Origin: Yoonia sp035117555
GTDB lineage: Bacteria > Pseudomonadota > Alphaproteobacteria > Rhodobacterales > Rhodobacteraceae
Assembly: GCF_035117555.1 (NCBI RefSeq)
Contig: NZ_JAYKPK010000002.1
Coordinates: forward strand, 124,001-188,000
Direction of reading: 5' to 3'
Length of the DNA stretch: 64,000 nt
Of the stretch, positions 52,051 through 60,863 are shown one piece after another. How positions within the stretch are numbered: position 1 is the stretch's first letter; each line of letters begins with the position of its first letter. The notes below the pieces were generated by a model. The model saw only the letters and a list, made by a program, of their open reading frames with translations, was not told the origin of the DNA and ran no database searches. The position numbers and the translations under genes were made by a program.

Positions 52051-52920
52051 CTAGCGCATCCGTTTGAACAACAGCATGTCCTCGTAGAACCCTTCCATCC
52101 GTTCCATGCGTTCGCGGGTGTCCTGCCAGTTTGCGTCCTGAATCGCCGACAGCAGCGCCTCGACCAATGCGACCAATGGGACGATGGTGTCCCAAGCCGA
52201 TGGCACCTCAATCTGCGAGGTCAGGATATGTTGCGCCACCCCGGCACTGGGCGATACCCAGCGGTCGGTCAGCAGCACCACCTCCACCCCCTGCGCGCGG
52301 GCCAATTCGGCGAATTGCTGCATGGATGGTTCATATCTGCGGATATCGAACACAACCAAGACATCGCCCTGCGACATATCCAGCAAGGCCGGTGGCCATG
52401 TATTGGGCAGGCTCGACAGCAGCGTCACATCGGACCGCATCACATGCAGCGCAGTGGTGAAGTATTCCGCAATTGACCGGGTCAACCGCCCGCCGATCAG
52501 GTAAATCGACCGCGATTTATCGGCCAGCAGGTCACGCACGGCATCGAAGGCGCGCAAATCCTGCTGGCTCAGCGTCTGGTTCAGATTCTCGATCACCCGC
52601 ATGGCAAAGCGGTTCAGCGGATGGTCAATTTCTGACATATCCGCCCATTTTTCATGCTTCGCGATGGGCGAGGCGAGTCGCTCTCCCATCTCCTCATGCA
52701 ATTGCGCGCGAAATTCGGGGTAGCCGGAGAAGCCGATCTTGCGCACCAACCGCACCAGCGTGGGGGCGGACACACCCGCCTCTTGCGCGATTTCGGCGAC
52801 GGAACCCAGCACAGACAGCGGAAAATTCCCCAGCATATGCGAGGTTAGCTGCCGTTCCGCACGGGTCATCCCCGGCATGGCAGCGCGCAGCCGATCTTCG
52901 AGGGTCTGAAACTGGGTCAT
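52051..52920 (-). CDS. RpiR/MurR family transcriptional regulator
   Basis: A 289-residue regulator. The N-terminal helix-turn-helix reads SVAEIAQEAGVSAPTLVRLV (about 40-60), and a SIS domain follows (about 130-260) with DVLVVFDIRRYEPS in place of the common SxSGxT, so the ligand is probably not a simple sugar phosphate. It lies between a minus-strand ABC operon and a plus-strand TRAP operon, so it may control either or both. The intergenic region carries an inverted repeat at 52977-52990. Confidence 0.9.
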   Translation of the reverse strand: MTQFQTLEDRLRAAMPGMTRAERQLTSHMLGNFPLSVLGSVAEIAQEAGVSAPTLVRLVRKIGFSGYPEFRAQLHEEMGERLASPIAKHEKWADMSEIDHPLNRFAMRVIENLNQTLSQQDLRAFDAVRDLLADKSRSIYLIGGRLTRSIAEYFTTALHVMRSDVTLLSSLPNTWPPALLDMSQGDVLVVFDIRRYEPSMQQFAELARAQGVEVVLLTDRWVSPSAGVAQHILTSQIEVPSAWDTIVPLVALVEALLSAIQDANWQDTRERMERMEGFYEDMLLFKRMR

Positions 52921-52976
52921 GGCGCGGCTCCCAAGGGCGGCGGACTGAAATGCTTAATCTGATTTTGTAACTTTTG

Positions 52977-52990
52977 TTTCAGAAATGAAA
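52977..52990. promoter_or_regulatory. Inverted repeat upstream of RpiR and TRAP operon
   Basis: TTTCA-GAAA-TGAAA, with a looser outer match (ACTTT and AAAGT). It sits in the 152-nt divergent region, before a TTGACA at 53005-53010 that reads toward the amidohydrolase gene. It is a candidate RpiR operator. Confidence 0.4.
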
Positions 52991-53072
52991 GTCTAGAAAT
53001 ATACTTGACACAAAATCCGCATGTGTTGCAGCGTGATTGCATTGTTCATTTCGCCGGTAAGGGGAAACAGAC

Positions 53073-53882
53073 GTGACACCGCAACAGGCAGATCGGGCAG
53101 GCAGCGTGACCTGTTGGGACAGCACAGGTGCTGTGACCCAGGCCAATACTGCCCCTGCCGTGATCCTGATCTGTGAACATGCGTCCAATGCATTTGCCGC
53201 CCCTTGGGCCTTCACCGATAAAGATCTGCTGGCGTCCCATGCCGCCAGCGATCCGGGGGCCCTGGGTCTGGCGCAGGCGCTTGGCCCGCTGCTGGCGCAG
53301 GATTGCGGCGGGGCAGAGCTGATCCATGCGCCGCTGTCCCGGTTGATCTATGACCTGAACCGCAGCCCCGACCGGCCCGATGCCTGCCCCGCGCAGTCAG
53401 AGGTGTACCATATACCGCTGAATGAGGGGTTGAGCGTGGCTGACAGGCTGATGCGGATGGAAAGCCTCTATCTGCCATTTCATAACCTTGTGCGCGCCCG
53501 GATCGCGCGGGCCTTGGTGCGGGGTCAGCGCCCTGTTGTGCTGACCGTGCATTCCTTTTCGCCGACATGGCATGGCGCTGTCCGCGATGTGGAATGCGGC
53601 GTGATCCATGATGATCTGCCCGTGTTGGCGCAGAGGATCGTGGCGGAATCGGGTGATCTGGGCCTGCGGACGGAACTCAACGCGCCCTATTCGGCGGCGG
53701 ATCATGTCACCCATACGCTGCGCCTGCATGCGCTGCCTTACGGGTTGGACAATGCGATGCTGGAATTGCGCAACGATCTGATCGCTACGCCACAGGCGCA
53801 GGCAGAGGTTGCGACCCGCCTTGCCCGCGTGCTGACCCGCGCGATCAGACACGTGGCGGAGGTGCCATGCCCCGCATTGTGA
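53073..53882 (+). CDS. N-formylglutamate amidohydrolase family protein
   Basis: A 269-residue hydrolase of the FGase family (HutG-like). ILICEHASNAFAAPWAF and LIYDLNRSPDRPDA near 65-80 are family segments, and LTVHSFSPTWHGAVRD holds the likely metal-binding histidine. HutG-type enzymes remove formate from N-formylglutamate, but no hut genes are here. Its operon has a GS-like ligase, so cleavage of a gamma-glutamyl or other glutamyl amide is a reasonable alternative. The start is GTG 53073 with AAGGGG upstream. It overlaps dctQ by 16 nt. Confidence 0.85.
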   Translation: MTPQQADRAGSVTCWDSTGAVTQANTAPAVILICEHASNAFAAPWAFTDKDLLASHAASDPGALGLAQALGPLLAQDCGGAELIHAPLSRLIYDLNRSPDRPDACPAQSEVYHIPLNEGLSVADRLMRMESLYLPFHNLVRARIARALVRGQRPVVLTVHSFSPTWHGAVRDVECGVIHDDLPVLAQRIVAESGDLGLRTELNAPYSAADHVTHTLRLHALPYGLDNAMLELRNDLIATPQAQAEVATRLARVLTRAIRHVAEVPCPAL

Positions 53883-54397
53883 TGGCCTATCTGCATTTCG
53901 TTGAGGCGGTGAATTACCGTGTCGGGCGGCTGGCGATGTGGAGCCTGTTTGCCCTGATGGGCATCCTCGCCTGGGGGGCAATCGCGCGCGCGGGGTTTTC
54001 GCCGCAGATCTGGACCGACGAGATGGCGCAGTTTCTGCTGCTGGGCTATTTCATGCTGGGCGGTGCCTATGCCTTGCAGATGGGGTCGGCGGTGCGGATG
54101 GATCTGCTCTATGACCGCTGGTCGGACAAGACCAAGGCGGCGGTGGATTGCATCACCATTTTCACGCTCTTCATTTACCTTGGCGTCCTGCTGTGGGGTG
54201 GGATCGAAAGTACGCAATTCGCGCTGGAATATGGCGAAAGGCGGCGCGGCCTTTGGCAACCCTATATGGCGCCGATCAAGATCATCATGTGTTTCGGGAT
54301 CGTGCTGATGATCCTGCAATGCAGCGCCTTTCTGATCCGCGACATCGCCACCCTGCGGGGCATCAAGATAGCGGAGCGTGACACCAATGCCCTATGA
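53867..54397 (+). CDS. dctQ: TRAP transporter small permease (DctQ)
   Basis: A 176-residue inner-membrane protein with four helices. ARAGFSPQIWTDEMAQFLLLGYFML is the typical DctQ segment with W-x-E, followed by GGAYALQMGSAVRMDLLYDR. It associates with DctM. The ATG at 53867 has GGAGG upstream and overlaps the amidohydrolase by 16 nt. The dctM start lies within its last codons. Confidence 0.9.
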   Translation: MPRIVMAYLHFVEAVNYRVGRLAMWSLFALMGILAWGAIARAGFSPQIWTDEMAQFLLLGYFMLGGAYALQMGSAVRMDLLYDRWSDKTKAAVDCITIFTLFIYLGVLLWGGIESTQFALEYGERRRGLWQPYMAPIKIIMCFGIVLMILQCSAFLIRDIATLRGIKIAERDTNAL

Positions 54398-55712
54398 AAT
54401 GATCGCCGCATTGATGTTCGGCTCAATGCTGGCCGTGATGCTGACCGGGCAGCGGATGTTCGGCGTCATCGGCTTTGTTGCCGTCGTGGCGGCGATCTGG
54501 CTTTGGGGGGATCGCGGCGGGCATGATCTGGCCTTTGCCCAGACCATCAAGCTGATGAACTGGTTTCCGCTGATGACGCTGCCGATGTTCATTTTCATGG
54601 GCTATGTGCTGTCGGAAAGCAAACTGGCGGATGATCTGTACCGGATGTTCCATGTCTGGTTCGGCCCTGTGCCGGGCGGTTTGGCCATCGGGACGATCCT
54701 GCTGATGGTGCTGATTTCCGCGATGAACGGGCTGAGCGTGGCAGGCATGGCGATTGGCGCGACAATCGCGCTGCCCGAATTGCTCAAGCGGAATTATGAC
54801 AAACTGATGGTGACCGGCGTGATTCAGGCCGGGTCAAGCCTTGGTATTCTGGTGCCGCCATCCGTCGTGCTGGTGCTTTACGCGATGATCGCGCGCCAGC
54901 CGGTGACCCATCTGTGGGCGGCGGGGCTGATCCCGGGGCTGATGCTGGCCACAATGTTCATCATCTATATCTGGCTGCGCTGCCGGATGAACCCCGCCCT
55001 TGGCCCTGTGATCGACCCAGAGGAGCTGGCCAAGGTCACGCGGCGGGAAAAATACCGGCTGCTTCTGGCGGGGCTGATGCCCTTGGGCATTTTCGCCGTG
55101 ATGATGGTGCCGTTCCTGCTGGGCTACACAAGGCTGGTCGAAAGCGCCGTTGTGGGCGCAATTGCCGCACTGATCGTCAGCGTCGCCAAGGGCCGGATGA
55201 CTTGGGCGATATTGGAAACCTGCACCAAGAAGACACTGGCGATTTCCTGCATGTTCCTCTGGATCATCCTTGCCGCTCTCGCCTTTGGCGCGGTGTTTGA
55301 CGGGCTGCGCGCGGTGGATTTCGTTCGCACCTTGTTCATGGACAATCTGGGGCTGGGTCGCTGGGAAATCCTGATCCTGATGCAGGTGTCGTTCCTGCTG
55401 ATGGGCATGTTTCTGGATGATACCGCGATGCTGGTGATCGTCGCACCGCTTTATGTGCCCATCGTGCAGATGCTGGAATTCAACCTGATCTGGTATGGCG
55501 TGCTCTATACGATCACTTGCCAGATTGCCTATATGACGCCGCCTTTCGGCTATAACCTGTTCCTGATGCGCGCCATGGCCCCGAATGAGGTGACTTTGGC
55601 CGAGATTTACCGGTCTATCGTGCCCTTCGTCGGTGTGATGATCCTCGGACTCGCGATCATCATGGCATTCCCGCAGATCGCGCTCTGGCTGCCCGGCGTC
55701 TTATTTCCCTGA
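54387..55712 (+). CDS. dctM: TRAP transporter large permease (DctM)
   Basis: A 441-residue permease with about 12 helices. NGLSVAGMAIGATIALPELL near 120-140, GSSLGILVPPSVVLVLYAM and the later DDTAMLVIVAPLYVPIV are standard DctM regions. Energised by sodium or proton flow, it moves solute handed over by the binding protein. ATG 54387 has GGAG upstream; GTG 54378 is an alternative. It overlaps dctQ by 11 nt and precedes dctP by 57 nt. Confidence 0.92.
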   Translation: MPYEMIAALMFGSMLAVMLTGQRMFGVIGFVAVVAAIWLWGDRGGHDLAFAQTIKLMNWFPLMTLPMFIFMGYVLSESKLADDLYRMFHVWFGPVPGGLAIGTILLMVLISAMNGLSVAGMAIGATIALPELLKRNYDKLMVTGVIQAGSSLGILVPPSVVLVLYAMIARQPVTHLWAAGLIPGLMLATMFIIYIWLRCRMNPALGPVIDPEELAKVTRREKYRLLLAGLMPLGIFAVMMVPFLLGYTRLVESAVVGAIAALIVSVAKGRMTWAILETCTKKTLAISCMFLWIILAALAFGAVFDGLRAVDFVRTLFMDNLGLGRWEILILMQVSFLLMGMFLDDTAMLVIVAPLYVPIVQMLEFNLIWYGVLYTITCQIAYMTPPFGYNLFLMRAMAPNEVTLAEIYRSIVPFVGVMILGLAIIMAFPQIALWLPGVLFP

Positions 55713-55769
55713 ATTACCAAGAGCGGGCCAACCCGCCAGATTTTCAACCCAACCGGAAGGATAACAGAA

Positions 55770-56807
55770 ATGACCACGACAAGACGGAAGTTCCTGACCA
55801 CGGGTGCCCTTGGCGGTGCCGCGACGCTGGCTGCCCCCGCGGTCCATGCACAATCCACGATCCGCTGGCGGCTGCAGACCTATGCAGGCGCATCGCTGGG
55901 CGCGCAGGTCGCGAAACCTGCGATTGATATGTTCAACGCCATCGCGGGCGATGAAATGCAGATCGACCTGTTCTACGCCGACCAGTTGGTCCCGACCGGA
56001 GAGCTGTTTCAGGCCATGCAGCGCGGCACCATCGACGCCGTGCAATCAGATGATGATTCCATGGCATCGCCCACCGAAGTCACCGTTTTTGGCGGCTATT
56101 TCCCCTTTGCCAGCCGCTACAGCCTCGACGTGCCAGCCCTGTTCAACAACTGGGGTCTGAACGAAATCTGGGGCGAAGAATATGCCAATGTCGGCGTGAA
56201 ACATATCTCTGCCGGGTCATGGGACCCCTGCCATTTCATCACCTCTTCCCCGATCACTTCACTGGCCGATATGGAAGGCAAAAGAGTCTTCACCTTCCCC
56301 ACCGCCGGGCGGTTCCTGTCGCAATTCGGCGTCGTGCCGGTGACAGTCCCATGGGAAGACGTGGAAATCGCCCTGCAAACCGGCGAGATCGACGGCGTGG
56401 CATGGTGCGGCATGACCGAGGCGTATGAGGTTGGCTGGGCCGATGTCACATCGCATTTCCTGACCAACAACATTTCGGGCGCATGGATCGGGCATTTCTT
56501 TTCCAACATGGACCGCTGGAATGAATTGCCCGAACATCTGCAGGTGCTGATGACGACCTGCTTTGAACAATCGCATTACTATCGCCAGCATTGGTATTGG
56601 GCCGGTGAGGCGCGCTTGCGCACCGAAGGCGAAAAGCTGGAACTCACCTCGATCCCCGATGCCGAATGGGGCACGGTCGAGGCTGCGGCACGGGATTTCT
56701 GGGAAGAGATTGCAGCGGAATCCGAAACCAAAGCGCGGGTTGTCGAAGTGTTCCGCAACTACAATGCCGCGATGGATCAGGCCGGACGGCCCTATCGCTA
56801 TTCCTGA
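55770..56807 (+). CDS. dctP: TRAP transporter solute-binding protein (DctP), Tat signal
   Basis: A 345-residue periplasmic protein. The N-terminus MTTTRRKFLTTGALGGAATL is a twin-arginine signal, so it is exported folded. The mature part has WRLQTYAGASLGAQVAKPAI and the family helix with GEIDGVAWCGMTEAYEVG near residue 210. Tat-exported DctP proteins with this pattern include TakP-like receptors for 2-oxo acids, but the ligand is not certain. GGAAGGA precedes the start. A perfect hairpin (56814-56837) follows the stop. Confidence 0.92.
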   Translation: MTTTRRKFLTTGALGGAATLAAPAVHAQSTIRWRLQTYAGASLGAQVAKPAIDMFNAIAGDEMQIDLFYADQLVPTGELFQAMQRGTIDAVQSDDDSMASPTEVTVFGGYFPFASRYSLDVPALFNNWGLNEIWGEEYANVGVKHISAGSWDPCHFITSSPITSLADMEGKRVFTFPTAGRFLSQFGVVPVTVPWEDVEIALQTGEIDGVAWCGMTEAYEVGWADVTSHFLTNNISGAWIGHFFSNMDRWNELPEHLQVLMTTCFEQSHYYRQHWYWAGEARLRTEGEKLELTSIPDAEWGTVEAAARDFWEEIAAESETKARVVEVFRNYNAAMDQAGRPYRYS

Positions 56808-56813
56808 CAATGC

Positions 56814-56837
56814 GGGACGGGGGTGTGCCCCCGTCCC
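56814..56837 (+). terminator. Hairpin after dctP
   Basis: GGGACGGGGG (56814-56823) pairs perfectly with CCCCCGTCCC (56828-56837) around TGTG. There is no T-run, so it probably stabilises dctP mRNA and only partly stops read-through to the ligase gene. Confidence 0.65.
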
Positions 56838-56868
56838 CAACTGCCGAGTAAATTGAAGGACGACCGAA

Positions 56869-58236
56869 ATGCCGGGATTGATGACGTTGGACGAGCTACG
56901 CGCCGCTTTTGACGCAGGCGAAATCGACACTGTGCTGGTCGCTGCCCCCGATATGCAGGGCCGTCTGGTCGGCAAACGGTTCCATGCCGCGCATTTTCTG
57001 GACTCCGGTTACAAGGAAACCCATTGCTGCAACTACCTGCTCGCCACCGATATGGAGATGGTGACGGTCGCTGGCTATGCCTCCACCTCTTGGGAAAAGG
57101 GCTATGGCGATTACGTCATGAAACCCGATCTTTCCACCCTGCGCCTTGTGCCTTGGCTACCTGCGACGGCCTTGGTTCTGTGCGATCTGCTGGATCATCA
57201 CACGCATGAAGAAATCGCCATATCCCCCCGCGCGATCCTGAAACGGCAGGTCGCCCGCGCGCAGGCGATGGGATATCAGCCAATGGCCGCGACGGAACTG
57301 GAATTCTACATATTCGAGCAAAGCTATGACGCGCTGCGCGATGGCGGCACCGACAAGCTGACCCCGATTTCGGCTTATAACGAAGATTACCACCTGTTCC
57401 AGACCACGAAGGAAGAACCGCTGATGCGCGCCCTGCGCAATGGGCTGTATGGTGCAGGCATTCCGGTTGAAAACTCCAAGGGTGAGGCAGAGGCAGGTCA
57501 GGCAGAAATCAACATCCGCTATGACCAGATGGTCACGACCGCCGATTTCCATGTCATCACCAAACAGGCGACCAAGGAAATCGCGCATGCTTTGGGTAAA
57601 TCCGTGACCTTCATGGCGAAATATGACCACCGCCGCGCGGGATCATCCAGCCATGTGCATCAATCGTTGTGGACGCTGGACGGCGAGCCTGCCTTTATGG
57701 AACGCAATGCCGAATATGGTATGTCGGCACTAATGCGGCAGTACATGGCAGGACAACTGGCCCATGCGCGGGAAATCACGGCACTACTGGCCCCTTATGT
57801 GAACAGCTACAAACGGTTCTGCGTCGGCATGTTCGCCCCGACGAAAGCCGTCTGGTCGCTGGACAACCGCACCGCCGGTTTCCGCGTCTGCGGCGACGGG
57901 ACCAAGGCCGTGCGGGTCGAATGCCGGATCGGTGGGGCGGACCTGAACCCCTATCTGGCTTGTGCAGGCCTATTGGCCGCTGGCCTCGCCGGGATCGAGG
58001 GCGCGATGGAACTGGAACCGGAAATGCAGGGCGACAGCTATAGCAATGCCGCTGCCCGCGAGATCCCGAAAAACCTGCGCGAGGCGGCGGATCTGCTGGA
58101 AGGTTCGGCCATGTTGCGTGCCGCCTTCGGCGATGATGTCGTTGACCACTATACCCGCGCCGCAAGGTGGGAGATTGAAGAACATGACCGCGTTGTTACA
58201 GATTACGAACGGCAGCGGTTGCTGGAACGGGGCTAG
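56869..58236 (+). CDS. Glutamine synthetase family ligase (PuuA/IpuC-like)
   Basis: A 455-residue ATP-dependent ligase of the GS fold. The beta-grasp N-domain covers about 1-110. The catalytic domain has ATELEFYIFE, GEAEAGQAEINIRYDQM with Glu ligands, AGSSSHVHQSLW with the metal-binding His, and TAGFRVCGDGTKAVRVECRIGGADLNPYLA for ATP and glutamate. The lack of glnB or ntr neighbours and the presence of ALDH and ADH genes suggest gamma-glutamylation of an amine, as in PuuA, GlnA4 or IpuC, rather than housekeeping glutamine synthesis. The ALDH gene follows 31 nt later. Confidence 0.9.
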   Translation: MPGLMTLDELRAAFDAGEIDTVLVAAPDMQGRLVGKRFHAAHFLDSGYKETHCCNYLLATDMEMVTVAGYASTSWEKGYGDYVMKPDLSTLRLVPWLPATALVLCDLLDHHTHEEIAISPRAILKRQVARAQAMGYQPMAATELEFYIFEQSYDALRDGGTDKLTPISAYNEDYHLFQTTKEEPLMRALRNGLYGAGIPVENSKGEAEAGQAEINIRYDQMVTTADFHVITKQATKEIAHALGKSVTFMAKYDHRRAGSSSHVHQSLWTLDGEPAFMERNAEYGMSALMRQYMAGQLAHAREITALLAPYVNSYKRFCVGMFAPTKAVWSLDNRTAGFRVCGDGTKAVRVECRIGGADLNPYLACAGLLAAGLAGIEGAMELEPEMQGDSYSNAAAREIPKNLREAADLLEGSAMLRAAFGDDVVDHYTRAARWEIEEHDRVVTDYERQRLLERG

Positions 58237-58267
58237 GCCCTGAGCCGGATCACAGACAGGAGTTTCA

Positions 58268-59647
58268 ATGACCACGATCAGTTTGATTTCACCCGTTGAC
58301 GGGTCGGTTTATGCCGAACGCGCAGCCCTGCCCCTGGCCGAGGCGCAGGATGCCGTCGCGCGCGCCCGCAAAGCGCAAGCCGCTTGGGCCGCCGAGCCCT
58401 TGGACACGCGGATCGCCACCGTTCTTGCCGGGGTGACAGCACTTGAAGGCATGGCCGCCGATATCGTGCCCGAACTCGCCTGGCAGATGGGCCGCCCGGT
58501 GCGCTATGGCGGCGAATTCGGCGGGGTGCGCGAACGTGCGGATTACATGGCAGGCATCGCTGCGGACGTGCTGGCCGATGACGTGGTCGAGGACAGCGCC
58601 AAATTCACCCGCCTGATCGCGCGCGAGGCGCAGGGCGTCGTGTTCGTCATCGCCCCTTGGAATTACCCCTTCCTGACAGCCATCAACACCATCGTGCCTG
58701 CCCTGATCGCAGGCAATGCCGTGGTGCTGAAACATGCAAGCCAAACCTTGCTCGCGGGCGAACGTCTGGCGCAGGCGTTCCATGCAGGCGGCGTGCCGCA
58801 GGATGTGTTCCAGAATGTCGTGCTTGACCATGCCACGACCGAAGGACTGATCGCGGATCGGTCTTTCGATTTCATCAACTTCACCGGATCGGTCGGCGGG
58901 GGTCGCGCGATTGAAAAGGCCGCCGCCGGAACGTTCAGCGGCACCGGGCTGGAACTGGGCGGCAAGGACCCCGGCTATGTCCGCGCCGATGCTGACCTGG
59001 ACGCTGCTGTCGATGGCCTGATGGACGGGGCAATGTTCAATTCCGGGCAATGCTGCTGCGGGATCGAACGGATTTATGTGCATGAAAGCCTCTATGACGC
59101 CTTTGTTGAAAAGGCGGTTACCTGGGTCCGCGCCCAGCGCCTTGGCAATCCGCTGGATCAGGACACGACAATGGGGCCGATGGCCCATAAACGCTTTGCC
59201 GCCATCGTGCGCGATCAGGTGGCAGAGGCTGTGGCCCAAGGTGCGCATGCCCTGATCGACCCGTCCGAATTTCCTGCCGATGACGGTGGCGCCTATCTGG
59301 CACCGCAGATCCTGACCCATGTCACCCATGATATGCGGGTGATGCGCGAGGAGAGTTTCGGCCCTGTCGTCGGCATCATGCCCGTGAAAGACGATGCAGA
59401 GGCGATCCGCCTGATGAACGATTGCGCCTATGGCCTGACCGCATCGATCTGGACCCGCGACGCAAATGCCGCGCGCAGTATCGGGGCGCAATTGGAAACC
59501 GGCACCGTGCTGATGAACCGCTGCGATTATCTGGACCCGGCTTTATGCTGGACCGGCTGCAAGGATACCGGGCGCGGCGCGGCCCTGTCCGCGCTGGGCT
59601 ATCTGGCGCTGACCCGCGCCAAATCCTACCACCTCAAAAAGGCGTAA
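58268..59647 (+). CDS. NAD(P)-dependent aldehyde dehydrogenase
   Basis: A 459-residue ALDH. N132 in APWNYP, general base E229 in LELGGKDP and catalytic Cys near 263 in FNSGQCCCGIERIYV are all present, as is ESFGPVVGI. It oxidises an aldehyde to an acid. AGGAG precedes the start. In this operon its substrate is probably the aldehyde produced by the Fe-ADH, perhaps still carrying a gamma-glutamyl group. The Fe-ADH gene starts 3 nt after its stop. Confidence 0.93.
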   Translation: MTTISLISPVDGSVYAERAALPLAEAQDAVARARKAQAAWAAEPLDTRIATVLAGVTALEGMAADIVPELAWQMGRPVRYGGEFGGVRERADYMAGIAADVLADDVVEDSAKFTRLIAREAQGVVFVIAPWNYPFLTAINTIVPALIAGNAVVLKHASQTLLAGERLAQAFHAGGVPQDVFQNVVLDHATTEGLIADRSFDFINFTGSVGGGRAIEKAAAGTFSGTGLELGGKDPGYVRADADLDAAVDGLMDGAMFNSGQCCCGIERIYVHESLYDAFVEKAVTWVRAQRLGNPLDQDTTMGPMAHKRFAAIVRDQVAEAVAQGAHALIDPSEFPADDGGAYLAPQILTHVTHDMRVMREESFGPVVGIMPVKDDAEAIRLMNDCAYGLTASIWTRDANAARSIGAQLETGTVLMNRCDYLDPALCWTGCKDTGRGAALSALGYLALTRAKSYHLKKA

Positions 59648-59650
59648 GTC

Positions 59651-60796
59651 ATGACATTCACTGCCAATTGGAGTTACCCGACCACGATCAAATTCGGGGC
59701 GGGCCGGATCGCCGAACTGCCTGATCTGTGCAAGGGCGCGGGCATCACCCGGCCCCTTCTGGTCACCGACAAGGCGCTGGCCAGCCTGCCGATCACCGCG
59801 CAGGCGCTGGACCTGTTGGATGCCGCAGGGCTGGGCCGCGCGGTGTTTTCCGAAGTGGACGCCAACCCGACAGAGGCGAACCTTGACGCCGGTCTGGCCG
59901 CCTATCGCGCGGGCGGGCACGATGGTGTCGTCGCCTTCGGTGGCGGATCGGCGCTTGATCTGGGCAAGCTGATCGCGCTGATGGTCGACCAACCTGTGGG
60001 CATCTGGGGTCTGGAAGATATCGGCGATTGGTGGACCCGCGCCAACCCTGACACGATCGCGCCGATCATCGCCGTGCCGACAACCGCTGGCACCGGGTCA
60101 GAGGTCGGACGCGCCGGTGTGCTGACCGACAGCGCCACGCATCGCAAAAAGATTATCTTCCACCCCAAGCTGATGCCCACAGTCACGCTCTGCGATCCCG
60201 CACTGACCGTCGGCATGCCCGCCTTTATCACCGCAGGCACCGGCATGGATGCGCTCGCCCATTGTCTGGAGGCTTATTGCAGCCCGCATTACCACCCGAT
60301 GAGCCAGGGGATTGCCTTGGAAGGCATGCGTCTGGTGCTGGAAAACCTGCCCCGCGCCTATGCCACCCCCGATGATCTGGAAGCACGCGCCAATATGATG
60401 TCTGCCGCCGCGATGGGCGCTGTCGCCTTCCAGAAAGGGCTGGGCGCGATCCATAGCCTCAGCCATCCGGTGGGCGCGGTCTATAACACCCACCACGGCA
60501 CCACGAATGCCGTGGTCATGCCGATGGTGCTGGACTTCAACCGTGCCGTGATCGAGGACAGGATCGACCGCGCCGCCGCTTATCTGGGCATCGCGGGCGG
60601 GTTCGACGGGTTCTACGCCCATGTGATGGACCTGCGCGCCAGCCTGTCCATCCCTGCGAACCTGACGGCGCTTGGGGTTGAGGCTTCAAAGTTGGATGAA
60701 TTGACCGAAATGGCGCTGCTCGACCCGTCCTGCGGCGGCAATCCGGTCGAAATGACCCGCGACAACACGCGCGCCTTGTTTGACGCCTGCATGTAG
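59651..60796 (+). CDS. Iron-containing alcohol dehydrogenase
   Basis: A 381-residue group III ADH. The NAD site is VVAFGGGSALDLGK, and metal ligands lie in PAFITAGTGMDALAHCLEAYC (Asp and His) and AIHSLSHPVGAVYNTHHG (two His). It converts an alcohol to an aldehyde or the reverse. The order ligase, ALDH, ADH suggests that the alcohol group of a glutamylated amino-alcohol is oxidised in two steps. It ends the operon and is closed by a strong terminator shared with tRNA-Lys (60825-60856). Confidence 0.92.
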   Translation: MTFTANWSYPTTIKFGAGRIAELPDLCKGAGITRPLLVTDKALASLPITAQALDLLDAAGLGRAVFSEVDANPTEANLDAGLAAYRAGGHDGVVAFGGGSALDLGKLIALMVDQPVGIWGLEDIGDWWTRANPDTIAPIIAVPTTAGTGSEVGRAGVLTDSATHRKKIIFHPKLMPTVTLCDPALTVGMPAFITAGTGMDALAHCLEAYCSPHYHPMSQGIALEGMRLVLENLPRAYATPDDLEARANMMSAAAMGAVAFQKGLGAIHSLSHPVGAVYNTHHGTTNAVVMPMVLDFNRAVIEDRIDRAAAYLGIAGGFDGFYAHVMDLRASLSIPANLTALGVEASKLDELTEMALLDPSCGGNPVEMTRDNTRALFDACM

Positions 60797-60824
60797 AAAA
60801 CCGCTGACTCATGGCGTAAAATAC

Positions 60825-60856
60825 AAAAGGCTCGGGCATCACTGCCCGAGCCTTTT
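60825..60856. terminator. Bidirectional terminator between Fe-ADH and tRNA-Lys
   Basis: AAAAGGCTCGGGCA (60825-60838) and TGCCCGAGCCTTTT (60843-60856) form a perfect 14-bp stem around TCAC. It ends in T-runs on both strands, so it serves the operon on the plus strand and the tRNA on the minus strand. Confidence 0.92.
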
Positions 60857-60863
60857 GATATGA

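Noticed and set aside
53073..53882. Histidine utilisation (hutG) locus
   Set aside because: The hydrolase is FGase-like, but hutH, hutU, hutI and hutF are absent and the operon has a different gene set.
56869..58236. Housekeeping glutamine synthetase glnA
   Set aside because: No glnB/ntr neighbours, and the operon with ALDH, ADH and a TRAP importer fits a catabolic amine ligase better.
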